A stretch of 10,966 nt of DNA, from the NCBI GenBank assembly GCA_007125435.1, contig SLDF01000046.1, positions 1-10,966 on the forward strand, read 5' to 3'. A model generated the notes under the pieces. It was given only the letters and a program-made list of their open reading frames with translations, ran no database searches and was not told where the DNA came from. Origin of the DNA: Saprospiraceae bacterium (lineage in GTDB: Bacteria; Bacteroidota; Bacteroidia; Chitinophagales; Saprospiraceae). This document shows positions 1 through 6,277 of this stretch, one piece after another. How positions within the stretch are numbered: position 1 is the first letter of the stretch; each line of letters begins with the position of its first letter. A program made the position numbers and the translations under genes.

Positions 1-14
1 CTCACGCGAGAGTT

Positions 15-42
15 AGCTTCAAGCTGCAAGCTTCTAGCTGCT
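15..42. repeat. Heptanucleotide tandem tract, AGCT(T/G)C(A/T) x4
   Basis: Four consecutive 7-bp units: AGCTTCA, AGCTGCA, AGCTTCT and AGCTGCT. The tract decays into AGTTAGA. It lies directly before the GTTTA-type hairpin mosaic. Other seven-base tracts of different sequence occur at 1365-1430, 9935-9962 and 10756-10797. No coding role is visible. Confidence 0.75.
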
Positions 43-57
43 AGTTAGATGTATTTT

Positions 58-200
58 GTTTACGCCTGAGTTCAGCATTCGCCTCACTCCGGCTGTTTAG
101 GCAAACGGTCGGCTATCGCCTTCGTTTGCTGTTTACGCTACTAGCACTCCGTGCTATTCGCTGTTTAGGCTTGAAGGTCACTGGTTGCTTTCAAGTATTA
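58..200 (+). repeat. GTTTA-punctuated hairpin mosaic, left copy 1
   Basis: GTTTA occurs at the boundaries of successive palindromic modules. The first hairpin pairs GCAAACG (101-107) with CGTTTGC (123-129) around a GGCTATCGCC core. The second pairs TAGCAC (142-147) with GTGCTA (151-156) around TCC. The stretch then runs through GCTGTTTAGGCTTGAAG into a linker. The same module order appears in reverse complement at 10106-10200 and 10374-10460, so this is an inverted copy of the right-hand array. No protein is likely. Function is unknown; transcription as a structured RNA or action as a mobile palindromic repeat are both open. Confidence 0.75.
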
Positions 201-320
201 ATTTGAATTCATTTCTCCTTTTGAAATTTCGGGGTGCGACTATCCCGGAAGTCCAAGATAGTCATATTCATTATAAAGCTTCTGATAAAGTTCCGATTCT
301 CATCCTGGAAATTCCTGAAT

Positions 321-360
321 CGAATTATGTACTAGATCATCGTAATGAGGGTTCGAATGG
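321..360 (+). repeat. Degraded arm of the MITE-like element found at 2830-3000
   Basis: Forty bases align without gaps to 2834-2873. They share CGAATTATG at the start, CGTAATGAGGGTT in the middle and AATGG at the end, about 32 of 40 positions by eye. The terminal AACCC and the opposite arm are not seen, so this looks like a truncated, old copy. The rest of 200-450 shows no gene I can support; an open frame there begins only at a TTG and has no recognisable features. Confidence 0.4.
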
Positions 361-451
361 ATATGAAAAAGAGAAATAAAGATTATCGGATTAATCATCT
401 GTACTTGATGATTTGATCAGGAGTCTGTTATTGGGCCTGGAGTTTTTTGTA

Positions 452-531
452 ATACCCCTTCAGGGTATGTTTATTTAATTTTTTTTTCGATGGGCGATGC
501 CCATCGCTTTGGTGTTGCGCCCCTTCAGGGC
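452..531 (-). repeat. Three-hairpin palindromic element, copy A (inverted)
   Basis: Eighty bases with three hairpins. ATACCC (452-457) pairs with GGGTAT (463-468). CGATGGGC (488-495) pairs with GCCCATCG (499-506) around GAT. GCCC (519-522) pairs with GGGC (528-531) around CTTCA. Read on the minus strand, the order and spacing match the 80-nt copy at 681-760, with compensatory stem changes. The class resembles palindromic intergenic repeats common in Bacteroidetes, some of which are moved by REP-associated Y1 transposases. No transposase is present here, so that link is inference. Confidence 0.7.
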
Positions 532-623
532 TTTGGTGATTGGTTAACGGTAGTCTAAAGGTATAACACAAGAAAAGAATGGATTATATGTATGTACTTT
601 TTATCTGTGTTGTGCCTTTCGGT
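521..623. repeat. 103-bp direct repeat, copy 1
   Basis: This stretch matches 991-1093 at about 90 percent by eye and without gaps. The last 83 bases, from TGGTTA, differ at only five positions. It starts inside the CTTCAGGG hairpin of the three-hairpin element, so the repeat carries part of that element plus an AT-rich spacer. Both copies contain a short open stretch beginning MDYMYVLFICVVPFG. I do not believe this is a gene, because it overlaps hairpins and diverges completely after the repeat ends. Confidence 0.75.
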
Positions 624-680
624 TTAGAAAGGTCATTAATGCTTTTTTTTTCAATGTTTTCTTTGTTTGATATCTTGAAT

Positions 681-760
681 GCCCTGAAGGGGCAAGACTA
701 CACAGCGTCGGGCATCGCCCGACGTCTGGGTCGACATATTGAACTCACCCTGAAGGGGTG
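681..760 (+). repeat. Three-hairpin palindromic element, copy B
   Basis: Eighty bases in the opposite orientation to copy A. The hairpins are GCCCTGAAGGGGC (681-693), CGTCGGGC (706-713) with GCCCGACG (717-724) around ATC, and CACCC (746-750) with GGGTG (756-760). Against copy A the middle stem changes from CGATGGGC/GCCCATCG to CGTCGGGC/GCCCGACG. The last changes from ATACCC/GGGTAT to CACCC/GGGTG. Pairing is kept in both cases, which argues that the fold matters. Confidence 0.7.
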
Positions 761-910
761 AAACACAATGCCCGAGTAGAGTTTGATGTTGTAAATGGAT
801 ATTTGACTTGTCGCTGTGGTTTGATTTGGTTGTCTGTTTTTGGGCCTGGTTTTTTAATTTTAAGATTTGAAAAGCATTCTTTGTGTAGGTTTCCAATTAG
901 AGAGCAGTCG

Positions 911-973
911 ACGCTGAGCCGAGGGCGGCTCAGTTCCTTCGTTATCGGCTTGACGTTTAGTCAACCCGATTGC
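911..973. repeat. Paired intergenic hairpins
   Basis: Two strong palindromes sit next to each other. CTGAGCCG (914-921) and CGGCTCAG (926-933) form a perfect 8-bp stem around AGGG. TTGAC (950-954) and GTCAA (960-964) pair around GTTTA, and ATCGG (944-948) with CCGAT (966-970) extends that stem. The loop of the second hairpin is the same GTTTA word that punctuates the mosaic repeats. No gene is seen across 761-990. Confidence 0.55.
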
Positions 974-990
974 TTCGCACCACTCAGTCA

Positions 991-1093
991 CCTTTCAGGG
1001 CTTGGGTATGTGGTTATCGGTAGTCTAAAGGCAATACACAAGAAAGGAATGGATTATATGTATGTACTTTTTATCTGTGTTGTGCCTTTCGGT
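991..1093. repeat. 103-bp direct repeat, copy 2
   Basis: Direct copy of 521-623 (about 90 percent by eye). The match ends at CCTTTCGGT, after which the two copies run into unrelated sequence. The right neighbour here is the GTTTA mosaic, while for copy 1 it is the 80-nt hairpin element. Confidence 0.75.
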
Positions 1094-1120
1094 CATGCAC
1101 CGTTCAGTCTTTTCTTCGCT

Positions 1121-1334
1121 GTTTAAGCTTGAAGATAACTGATAGCTTTTTGGTCTTATTTGAATGTAAGCTCCTGACTAACAAATTGCCGAAAAATCTC
1201 CAATTGAAGCTCTGCTATAAACGCGAGCGCAGCGAGTTAAACGCGAGTGAAACGAGTAAAACATGAGCGCAGCGAATTAAACGGGAGTGTTAAAAAAAAG
1301 ATATCGAATAACTAGTGACTACACCTAAGCTCCC
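1121..1334 (+). repeat. GTTTA/TAAAC mosaic, left copy 2, inverted relative to 9780-10140
   Basis: The order is GTTTAAGCTTGAAG, a linker, then a run of 20-bp units in which TAAAC alternates with about 15 bp: GCGAGCGCAGCGAGT, GCGAGTGAAACGAGT, ATGAGCGCAGCGAAT. This is followed by a conserved end at 1307-1334. Linker bases 1168-1196 match the reverse complement of 10041-10069 at 28 of 29 positions. Bases 1307-1334 match the reverse complement of 9780-9807 at 27 of 28. The right copy carries about 170 extra bases of minisatellite between these blocks. Noncoding; function unknown. Confidence 0.8.
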
Positions 1335-1364
1335 GAGTTTCTGTGCTCCTAAGCTTATTCAGAT

Positions 1365-1430
1365 CTTTGACCTTTAACATTCTTCATACTTTTATCTTTT
1401 TCCTTTTGTCTTTTGTCTTATCTCTTATCT
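1365..1430. repeat. Heptanucleotide tract, CTTTNNN type
   Basis: Nine near-repeats of seven bases (CTTTGAC, CTTTAAC, then CTTCATA, CTTTTAT, CTTTTTC, CTTTTGT twice, CTTATCT twice) with one 3-base interruption at 1379-1381. The first units resemble the reverse complement of the 15-mer tract at 9853-9897, so the two tracts probably share an origin. Polypyrimidine on the plus strand. Confidence 0.65.
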
Positions 1431-1465
1431 CATCCCCTTGGTTCTTTGTCCTTCTCCACTGTACT

Positions 1466-1592
1466 GCATCAGCGATGTGAAAGGGTGGCGACGACAGGAG
1501 CCAGACTCTGCGTAATGCAAATGAAGCAGAGGCCGACCGTTCAGGGAGCCCTGTAACGTAGCGACCCGTAACGAAGTGAAGGGTGATGCCCA
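1466..1592 (+). ncRNA. Candidate structured RNA element, left copy
   Basis: GCATCA (1466-1471) pairs with TGATGC (1584-1589) to close the element. Inside are CTCTGC (1506-1511) with GCAGAG (1526-1531), CAGGG (1542-1546) with CCCTG (1549-1553), and a CCC/GGG stem at 1565-1583. The 3' end reads GGGTGATGCCCA. The element at 10804-10952 has the same plan: closing stem, inner hairpins, a hairpin next to the closing strand and a GCCCA end. It resembles a repeat type widespread in Bacteroidetes, possibly the Flavo-1 RNA motif, but that name is from memory. Strand is assigned by similarity to the right copy. An open frame across it on the minus strand is not a credible protein. Confidence 0.4.
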
Positions 1593-1664
1593 AAGCGACA
1601 AAATGAAATAGACCTAAATATAGTTACCAGCTTGAAAAGATGTGTTACTAAATATAAACCGGAC

Positions 1665-2660
1665 TTAATCCAACAAAACTGACTTGACCTTATTCAATGC
1701 GTCTTTGAGACTGCTGTGCATATATCCACCGGCAGCGTTTTTATGTCCGCCGCCATTGAAGTGATTCCTGCAAATGTCGGCCACTGAAATGTCACCTTTT
1801 GAGCGGAATGAGAACTTGACGATCTTGGGTTGCTCTGTGACGAAGACTGCAATTTTGACAGACTTTATCCTGAGAAGCTGGTTCACTATACCTTCTGTGT
1901 CACCGCGTTGGATGTTGAAAGTTTTGTAATCGTCTTTGCTGAGATGGATGATGCCAACCTGTTTGTCTTCATACACTTCCATTCGATTGGCGAGGCAGTG
2001 TCCTAGGAGTTCGACGTGCTTCAGCTCCATGGAGTTAAAGATCTTATCCTGTAGATGGAGATAGTCTACACCTATGACGAACAGATGGCTAACTTTTTTG
2101 AAAAGTACTTCTGATACGGCATAGCTAAACGAACCAGTATCTGTAAGTATGCCGACCATCAGAGCTGTACCGACTTCACGAGTGATACTGTCAATCCCCC
2201 ACCCTTCTGCAATCACATCGAATACCAACTCACAAGTCGAGCTGGCCGGTGTATGACTGATCATCAAATCTGCAAATGGCTCAGGATCCAGATGGTGATC
2301 GATCAATATCTTCCCAGCCTTGCTTTCGTTAACCATCTCACCTGTTTTGTCAATTCGATCTAGTGCATTGAAGTCCAGGCACCAAATCAAATCAGCAGCT
2401 TTGATCACTTTACTCACTTCATCGGGTTCGATGTCAGTGATTAATATCTCGTTTGCATGAGGCAAGAACTCGAAAGCCACAGGGTACTCAGAAGGAAAAA
2501 CTACACTGACGGTATGCCCCTTACTATCTAGAAACAACTTCAGGCCGATGGCCGACCCAATGGCATCACCATCGGGATTACGGTGTGCTATGATCACACT
2601 TTTTGACGGGTGCTGTACACACTCCTTAATACCGGCAACATCTTCAAGGTAATTATCCAT
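1665..2660 (-). CDS. nrnA: NrnA-like DHH/DHHA1 phosphoesterase (nano-RNase / pAp phosphatase)
   Basis: A 331-residue cytoplasmic enzyme of the DHH family. Such proteins hydrolyse very short RNAs to mononucleotides, and many also dephosphorylate pAp; both need Mn2+. Motif I is HRNPDGDAIGS (residues 26-36), motif II the Asp in CLDFN (about 96), motif III DHH (121-123), and motif IV the Asp in GILTDTG (174). The C-terminal DHHA1 substrate loop is GGGHKNAAGG (303-312). All expected metal ligands are present and the length is normal. I start at the ATG at 2660. An upstream TTG at 2744 would add 28 residues that lie before the DHH domain and do not look conserved. No clear Shine-Dalgarno site or promoter box is visible. 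It is divergent from ndk, with the MITE-like element between them. Whether it acts on pAp, nanoRNA or cyclic-dinucleotide products cannot be told from sequence. Confidence 0.93.
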   Translation of the reverse strand: MDNYLEDVAGIKECVQHPSKSVIIAHRNPDGDAIGSAIGLKLFLDSKGHTVSVVFPSEYPVAFEFLPHANEILITDIEPDEVSKVIKAADLIWCLDFNALDRIDKTGEMVNESKAGKILIDHHLDPEPFADLMISHTPASSTCELVFDVIAEGWGIDSITREVGTALMVGILTDTGSFSYAVSEVLFKKVSHLFVIGVDYLHLQDKIFNSMELKHVELLGHCLANRMEVYEDKQVGIIHLSKDDYKTFNIQRGDTEGIVNQLLRIKSVKIAVFVTEQPKIVKFSFRSKGDISVADICRNHFNGGGHKNAAGGYMHSSLKDALNKVKSVLLD

Positions 2661-2829
2661 ATTGGTGGCGAAGTTCTGAAAAGAAATATTGTCATACAAC
2701 TTTATGCTATAAAACCTTGCGAGGTTAACTTTACTTTGAGTCAATTAGGATCATGCTATAGAGCCATCAATCTTCTCAGCGCATCTACCACCTCAAAGTA
2801 AAAAGAGCACACACCGACATTAAGAATTA

Positions 2830-3000
2830 AACCCGAATTATGCATTGGAAATTCGTAATGAGGGTTAAAATGGCGAAAAAATAAGTGATTTTGTGAATGA
2901 GCCATAGTCAACCCTACGGTGATTGAACAAAATCAAGCAAAGCGACTTATTTTAAAGCCATTTTAAGCAGTAATAGATTTTCTAATGCATAATTCGGGTT
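2830..3000. mobile_element. 171-bp MITE-like element with 17-bp perfect terminal inverted repeats
   Basis: The ends are AACCCGAATTATGCATT (2830-2846) and its exact reverse complement (2984-3000). The symmetry extends inward: TTAAAATGGC followed by ATAAGT on the left is mirrored by ACTTAT followed by GCCATTTTAA on the right, so most of the element can fold into one long hairpin. It has no coding capacity. It sits between the divergent nrnA and ndk and ends 42 bp before the ndk -7 box. A degraded half copy lies at 321-360. Flanking bases (ATTA left, AAAT right) give no clear target-site duplication. A related transposase is expected elsewhere in the genome. Confidence 0.8.
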
Positions 3001-3041
3001 AAATACTCGGAGATTTCACCGGTTTATTCATAAGCAATCAT

Positions 3042-3049
3042 TACTTTTG
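3042..3049 (+). promoter_or_regulatory. ndk promoter, Bacteroidetes -7 box
   Basis: TACTTTTG is an exact match to the Bacteroidetes primary-sigma -7 consensus TAnnTTTG. Transcription would start near 3056, giving a leader of about 30 nt that is A-rich (AAAACCAATAAAAAAAC), as is typical in this phylum. A good -33 TTTG is not seen at the expected distance; the region there is TTTATTC. Confidence 0.6.
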
Positions 3050-3084
3050 CGCCTCATTTGAAAACCAATAAAAAAACAGATACA

Positions 3085-3504
3085 ATGGCAGGTAATAGAA
3101 CCTTCACAATGATCAAACCGGATGCAGTGAAAGCCGGGCACATCGGAGCTATTTTGGCTAAGATCAACGAAGCCGGATTTAGAATAGTAGCTATGAAATT
3201 GACAAAGCTTTCTGAAGAAAAAGCAGGAGCATTTTATGACGTCCATCGCGAAAGACCTTTTTTCGGAGAACTAGTAGAGTTTATGTCTTCAGGGCCAATA
3301 GTCGCAGCTATTCTTGAGAAAGATAATGCAGTAGAAGATTTCAGGACACTTATCGGAGCTACCAATCCGGCTGATGCCGCAGAAGGCACTATCAGAGCAC
3401 TCTACGCAAAGAGTGTAGGAGAAAATGCAGTCCACGGCTCTGACTCCGACGAGAATGCTATGATTGAAAGCAATTTCCATTTCAGCGAGGTGGAGCGGTT
3501 TTAA
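3085..3504 (+). CDS. ndk: Nucleoside diphosphate kinase
   Basis: A 139-residue protein, the normal family length. It transfers the gamma phosphate of ATP to other nucleoside diphosphates by a ping-pong mechanism through a phosphohistidine. The N-terminal TFTMIKPDAV strand is diagnostic. The catalytic histidine is H117 in NAVHGSDS. Ser/Asp residues after it complete the active-site signature, and ERPFF (56-60) marks the Kpn/alpha2 region. I start at the ATG giving MAGNRTF. The upstream in-frame TTG at 3058 would add nine residues with no family counterpart and would fall almost on the predicted transcription start. It is a single-gene unit: own promoter at 3042-3049 and a strong hairpin terminator at 3559-3600. 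Cytoplasmic; nucleotide pool balance. Confidence 0.97.
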   Translation: MAGNRTFTMIKPDAVKAGHIGAILAKINEAGFRIVAMKLTKLSEEKAGAFYDVHRERPFFGELVEFMSSGPIVAAILEKDNAVEDFRTLIGATNPADAAEGTIRALYAKSVGENAVHGSDSDENAMIESNFHFSEVERF

Positions 3505-3538
3505 TATTAACTCCATTTGATTAGAGATAGCGTAAAAA

Positions 3539-3600
3539 GATCACTCGCTGGGTGATCAGTAAAAAGAGTCATTGTGAAGATTCACAATGACTCTTTTTAC
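3539..3600. terminator. Double hairpin with a 19-20 bp perfect bidirectional terminator stem
   Basis: GATCAC (3539-3544) pairs with GTGATC (3552-3557). Immediately after, bases 3559-3578 are perfectly complementary to 3581-3600, with the loop formed by the GA/AGAT centre. The stem ends in an A-run on the left and a T-run on the right, so it can terminate transcription in either direction. It closes ndk and isolates the M16 gene that begins 42 bp later. Confidence 0.8.
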
Positions 3601-3641
3601 AATTTGCAACACAACACTTAAGAATCACGTTTATCATTCTT

Positions 3642-4877
3642 ATGATTGCTTACCGGAAGTACACACTTAAAAACGGCCTTACTTTAATTTATCACAGAGA
3701 CAAATCTACCCCTGTCTGCGCTGTAAGCCTGCTGTACAAAGTGGGGTCACGAGATGAATCGCCGCACCAGACTGGTCTGGCCCATTTATTTGAGCACCTC
3801 ATGTTTAGTGGTTCTGAGCATGCGCCAGATTATGATATACCCATGCAAAATGCCGGCGGAGAAAATAATGCTTTTACCAACAATGATCACACTAATTTTT
3901 ATTGTATTCTACCTACGGAGAACCTGGATACTGCCCTTTGGTTAGAGTCTGACAGAATGGCTAACCTTAAGCTCAATCAGAAGAAACTTAGCAATCAGAT
4001 CAGTGTCGTCATAGAGGAGTTTAAAGAAACCTGTCTGAATGAGTCCTACGGCGACGCCTGGCACTACATCAGTGAAATGGCCTATACAAAGCACCCCTAT
4101 CGATGGCCCGTCATAGGCCTACAAAAAGAACATATTGCAAGCGTAACTTTAGAGGATGCACAGGCTTTCTATAAAGCCAATTACAATCCGTCCAATGCTA
4201 TCCTTACCATTGCAGGCCCCCTGCCCTTCTCTGAGATTGTATCCAAAGTCAACTATTGGTTTGGAGATATCACCGATGAAGGCCAAAACCAAAAAATATA
4301 TCCAAAGGAAGACAAGCTCCGTGGCCCCCTGGAGAAAACTATAAAAGCGGATGTACCATCTGATGCCATCTATCTGGTATTCCCTATGAGCGATCGCCAG
4401 TCTCCGGAGTATTACTGCTTTGACATACTGTCCGATATTTTAGGTGGTGGACGATCATCCAGACTTTACAGGCACCTTGTCAAAGAAAAAGAACTCTGCA
4501 GCTACATTGACGCCTATATCACAGGTACTGAAGACCAGGGATTATTTGTGATAGAAGCCAAACTGAATGAAGGCGTTGCCGTCAATGAAGTAGAAGAACA
4601 CCTCTGGCAAGAACTACATCGTCTCAAATCGGAACCCATCAGTAAAAATGAACTGCTCAAACTAAAAAACAAGGTAGAGAGCAGCATCGTATTTTCGGAA
4701 ATAAGCGTCATGCAGAAGGCCATCAATCTAGCGATATTTGAGTCTATTGGAGATGCAGACCTTATCAATAGTGAAGTTGCTATGTATCGCTCAGTTCAGG
4801 CTGAGGATCTAAAAAAAGTAGCTCACAGTACATTTCATCTTGACAACTCAGTCAAGTTGGTTTACCTAAAAGCATAA
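3642..4877 (+). CDS. M16 family zinc metallopeptidase (pitrilysin / processing-peptidase type)
   Basis: A 411-residue, single-unit M16 peptidase with an N-terminal catalytic and a C-terminal homologous domain. The inverted zinc motif HxxEH is HLFEH (residues 48-52), with H48 and H52 as ligands and E51 as catalytic base. The third ligand is a Glu in VVIEEFKE (about 126), at the usual distance. The substrate-chamber region GGENNAFTNNDHTNFY (72-87) is intact. The C-terminal domain has GGGRSSRLYRHLVKEK (268-283) followed by a conserved Tyr at 288. There is no signal peptide or membrane segment, so the protein is probably cytoplasmic, unlike the secreted M16 paralogues of the phylum. Many Bacteroidetes carry M16 genes as active/inactive tandem pairs; no partner is adjacent. 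A near match to the -7 box, TACAATTTG (3598-3606, one base too long), overlaps the end of the terminator. Substrate unknown. Confidence 0.93.
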   Translation: MIAYRKYTLKNGLTLIYHRDKSTPVCAVSLLYKVGSRDESPHQTGLAHLFEHLMFSGSEHAPDYDIPMQNAGGENNAFTNNDHTNFYCILPTENLDTALWLESDRMANLKLNQKKLSNQISVVIEEFKETCLNESYGDAWHYISEMAYTKHPYRWPVIGLQKEHIASVTLEDAQAFYKANYNPSNAILTIAGPLPFSEIVSKVNYWFGDITDEGQNQKIYPKEDKLRGPLEKTIKADVPSDAIYLVFPMSDRQSPEYYCFDILSDILGGGRSSRLYRHLVKEKELCSYIDAYITGTEDQGLFVIEAKLNEGVAVNEVEEHLWQELHRLKSEPISKNELLKLKNKVESSIVFSEISVMQKAINLAIFESIGDADLINSEVAMYRSVQAEDLKKVAHSTFHLDNSVKLVYLKA

Positions 4878-5017
4878 GGCATATCAAAGAAGCTCATTGT
4901 TGAACTGTGATATGAAGTAGCTAAAGTATCTCATGTCATATTACCATAGATTAATGTCACTCTATAAAATGATAAATAAACATAATTCGTTAACTTCGTG
5001 ATAGACAATAAAACGAT

Positions 5018-6061
5018 ATGGCCGCTGCCAAGTTAAAAAAGGTAATACCAATGCATTTATGGGGGCTGTGTGCGATCATGCTCCTATGTCCATCGACTGA
5101 TGTTCTCGGACAGGTCGTAGAAGAAAGAGCAGGTGGCGAAAAAGTTATAGTTTTTCCTGACGGCAGCTGGCGTCCCTTCACGGACAGAGATTCATTTTTA
5201 TTAAAGACGGATGATTCATTCATGATAGAAGATGAGTCGGGCATTGATGTACTGGAGCTACCGAAAGGACAAGATGACGAGAGGGTGCCTGTCAAGTCCG
5301 ATCAGTATAAAGCCGAAGTGAGGCGCCTTACCAACAAAATAGAGCAAAATGAAGGTAAATATGAGAAATTCAAAATGGATCCTTCAATTCCACCACAGGA
5401 TATTAGTAAGCTACAGGATAGCATCGCTTTTTACAAAGCAAAGTTAGAAACCTTTAGGACACAATATAAGCCTTCAGCAACTGTAGGACAGCAAACAACA
5501 TCTGAATCAGGCGCACATGCAGGCATCGCTGTCATACCGACGAGCCAGACGCTATGGCTTCAAAACTGCGATAAAGCCAGAGTCAGTATTGACCCTTTAA
5601 AAGGATATAAGACCATCAACATGCCTAAGTCAATGCTGTTCCAATTCAATATACCTGAGCTGTCTACACGCATAGGGCAGCGCCCTTTCATGATGACGAG
5701 CGGCGCAATTAATGCTGTAGGTTCATTTGTATTTCTCAGTATAGAAATCAAGCTGGCGAGCAGTGCTGCTGTATTACAATATGGCCCTATTGATGATGGA
5801 GAGGTTGTCTTTGTAAAGCTAGTTGATGGCAGCCTTATCAAGCTCAATAATCTTCAGTATGAGCCCGGCAAGCCCGACCCCCACAATGAAGAAAGTATCT
5901 ACACATTAAGCTTTCAGCTACAATCATCGGACATCAAGAAACTGAAGCGATCAGAAGCCTCTCTCATCCGCATCATTTGGCAAAGCGGCTATGAAGATTA
6001 TCCTATGACCAATGTCAGGTTCTTCATGGATCAACTGTCTTGTCTGGATGAGCATTCCTAA
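5018..6061 (+). CDS. Secreted protein of unknown function with FPDGSW motif and central coiled coil
   Basis: 347 residues, family not recognised. The N-terminus has basic residues (KLKK), a hydrophobic stretch (about 12-25) and a plausible signal peptidase I site at VLG/Q (31/32); no lipobox. Mature residues 40-52 contain GEKVIVFPDGSW, like the short G-K-x-hydrophobic-DG(S/T)W element seen near the start of many exported Bacteroidetes proteins. Residues about 94-150 are charged and heptad-like, interrupted by a proline-rich DPSIPP, and look like a coiled coil. The C-terminal half (about 170-345) is predicted beta-rich and ends in SGYEDYPMTNVRFFMDQL. Probably periplasmic or surface associated. 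An internal Met12 is an alternative start that keeps the signal. It lies 140 bp after the M16 gene; a weak CATATCA/TGATATG hairpin (4880-4914) is between them, so co-transcription is uncertain. Confidence 0.8.
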   Translation: MAAAKLKKVIPMHLWGLCAIMLLCPSTDVLGQVVEERAGGEKVIVFPDGSWRPFTDRDSFLLKTDDSFMIEDESGIDVLELPKGQDDERVPVKSDQYKAEVRRLTNKIEQNEGKYEKFKMDPSIPPQDISKLQDSIAFYKAKLETFRTQYKPSATVGQQTTSESGAHAGIAVIPTSQTLWLQNCDKARVSIDPLKGYKTINMPKSMLFQFNIPELSTRIGQRPFMMTSGAINAVGSFVFLSIEIKLASSAAVLQYGPIDDGEVVFVKLVDGSLIKLNNLQYEPGKPDPHNEESIYTLSFQLQSSDIKKLKRSEASLIRIIWQSGYEDYPMTNVRFFMDQLSCLDEHS

Positions 6062-6131
6062 GCTTAAAGGATCACTTCTTTTTTCTGGGGACTGTTACAT
6101 AAAAAATCTACGGATCAATAATTGGGTAGTA

Positions 6132-6150
6132 TAACTATCATGTATAGTTA
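6132..6150. terminator. Small hairpin between the secreted-protein gene and hipA
   Basis: TAACTAT (6132-6138) pairs perfectly with ATAGTTA (6144-6150) around CATGT. It lies in the 216-bp gap where two genes converge, so it may end transcripts from either side, though no strong T-run follows. A second weak symmetry (AAGAGAAAAC near TTTTTCTT, about 6201-6228) lies nearer hipA. No gene is seen in 6062-6277. Confidence 0.3.
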
Positions 6151-6277
6151 ACCTTAAATGGGTTCTATTTCATGTAAATTTTACCAATGTGGCCCATCTT
6201 TATCAAAAGAGAAAACTGTTTTTCTTGTAAAAGAGCTGTGTTTGTAGGCACTTGATTTCTTCTACTTTTTACGTTGC

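Noticed and set aside
579..1126. Two overlapping plus-strand open frames sharing MDYMYVLFICVVPFG
   Set aside because: They lie across palindromic repeats and a 103-bp direct repeat, diverge abruptly at the repeat end and show no domain or codon pattern of a real protein.
1217..1290. CRISPR-like array (constant TAAAC, variable 15 bp)
   Set aside because: The constant part is only 5 bp, the intervening 15 bp are related to each other instead of unique, and no cas genes are near.
2661..2744. Longer nrnA starting at TTG 2744
   Set aside because: The extra 28 residues precede the DHH domain, and the ATG at 2660 gives the normal length.
2731..2801. 10-bp inverted repeat TTACTTTGAG / CTCAAAGTAA before nrnA as an operator or promoter
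   Set aside because: The arms are 51 bp apart, the TACTTTG string is one base short of a proper -7 box, and no function can be supported.
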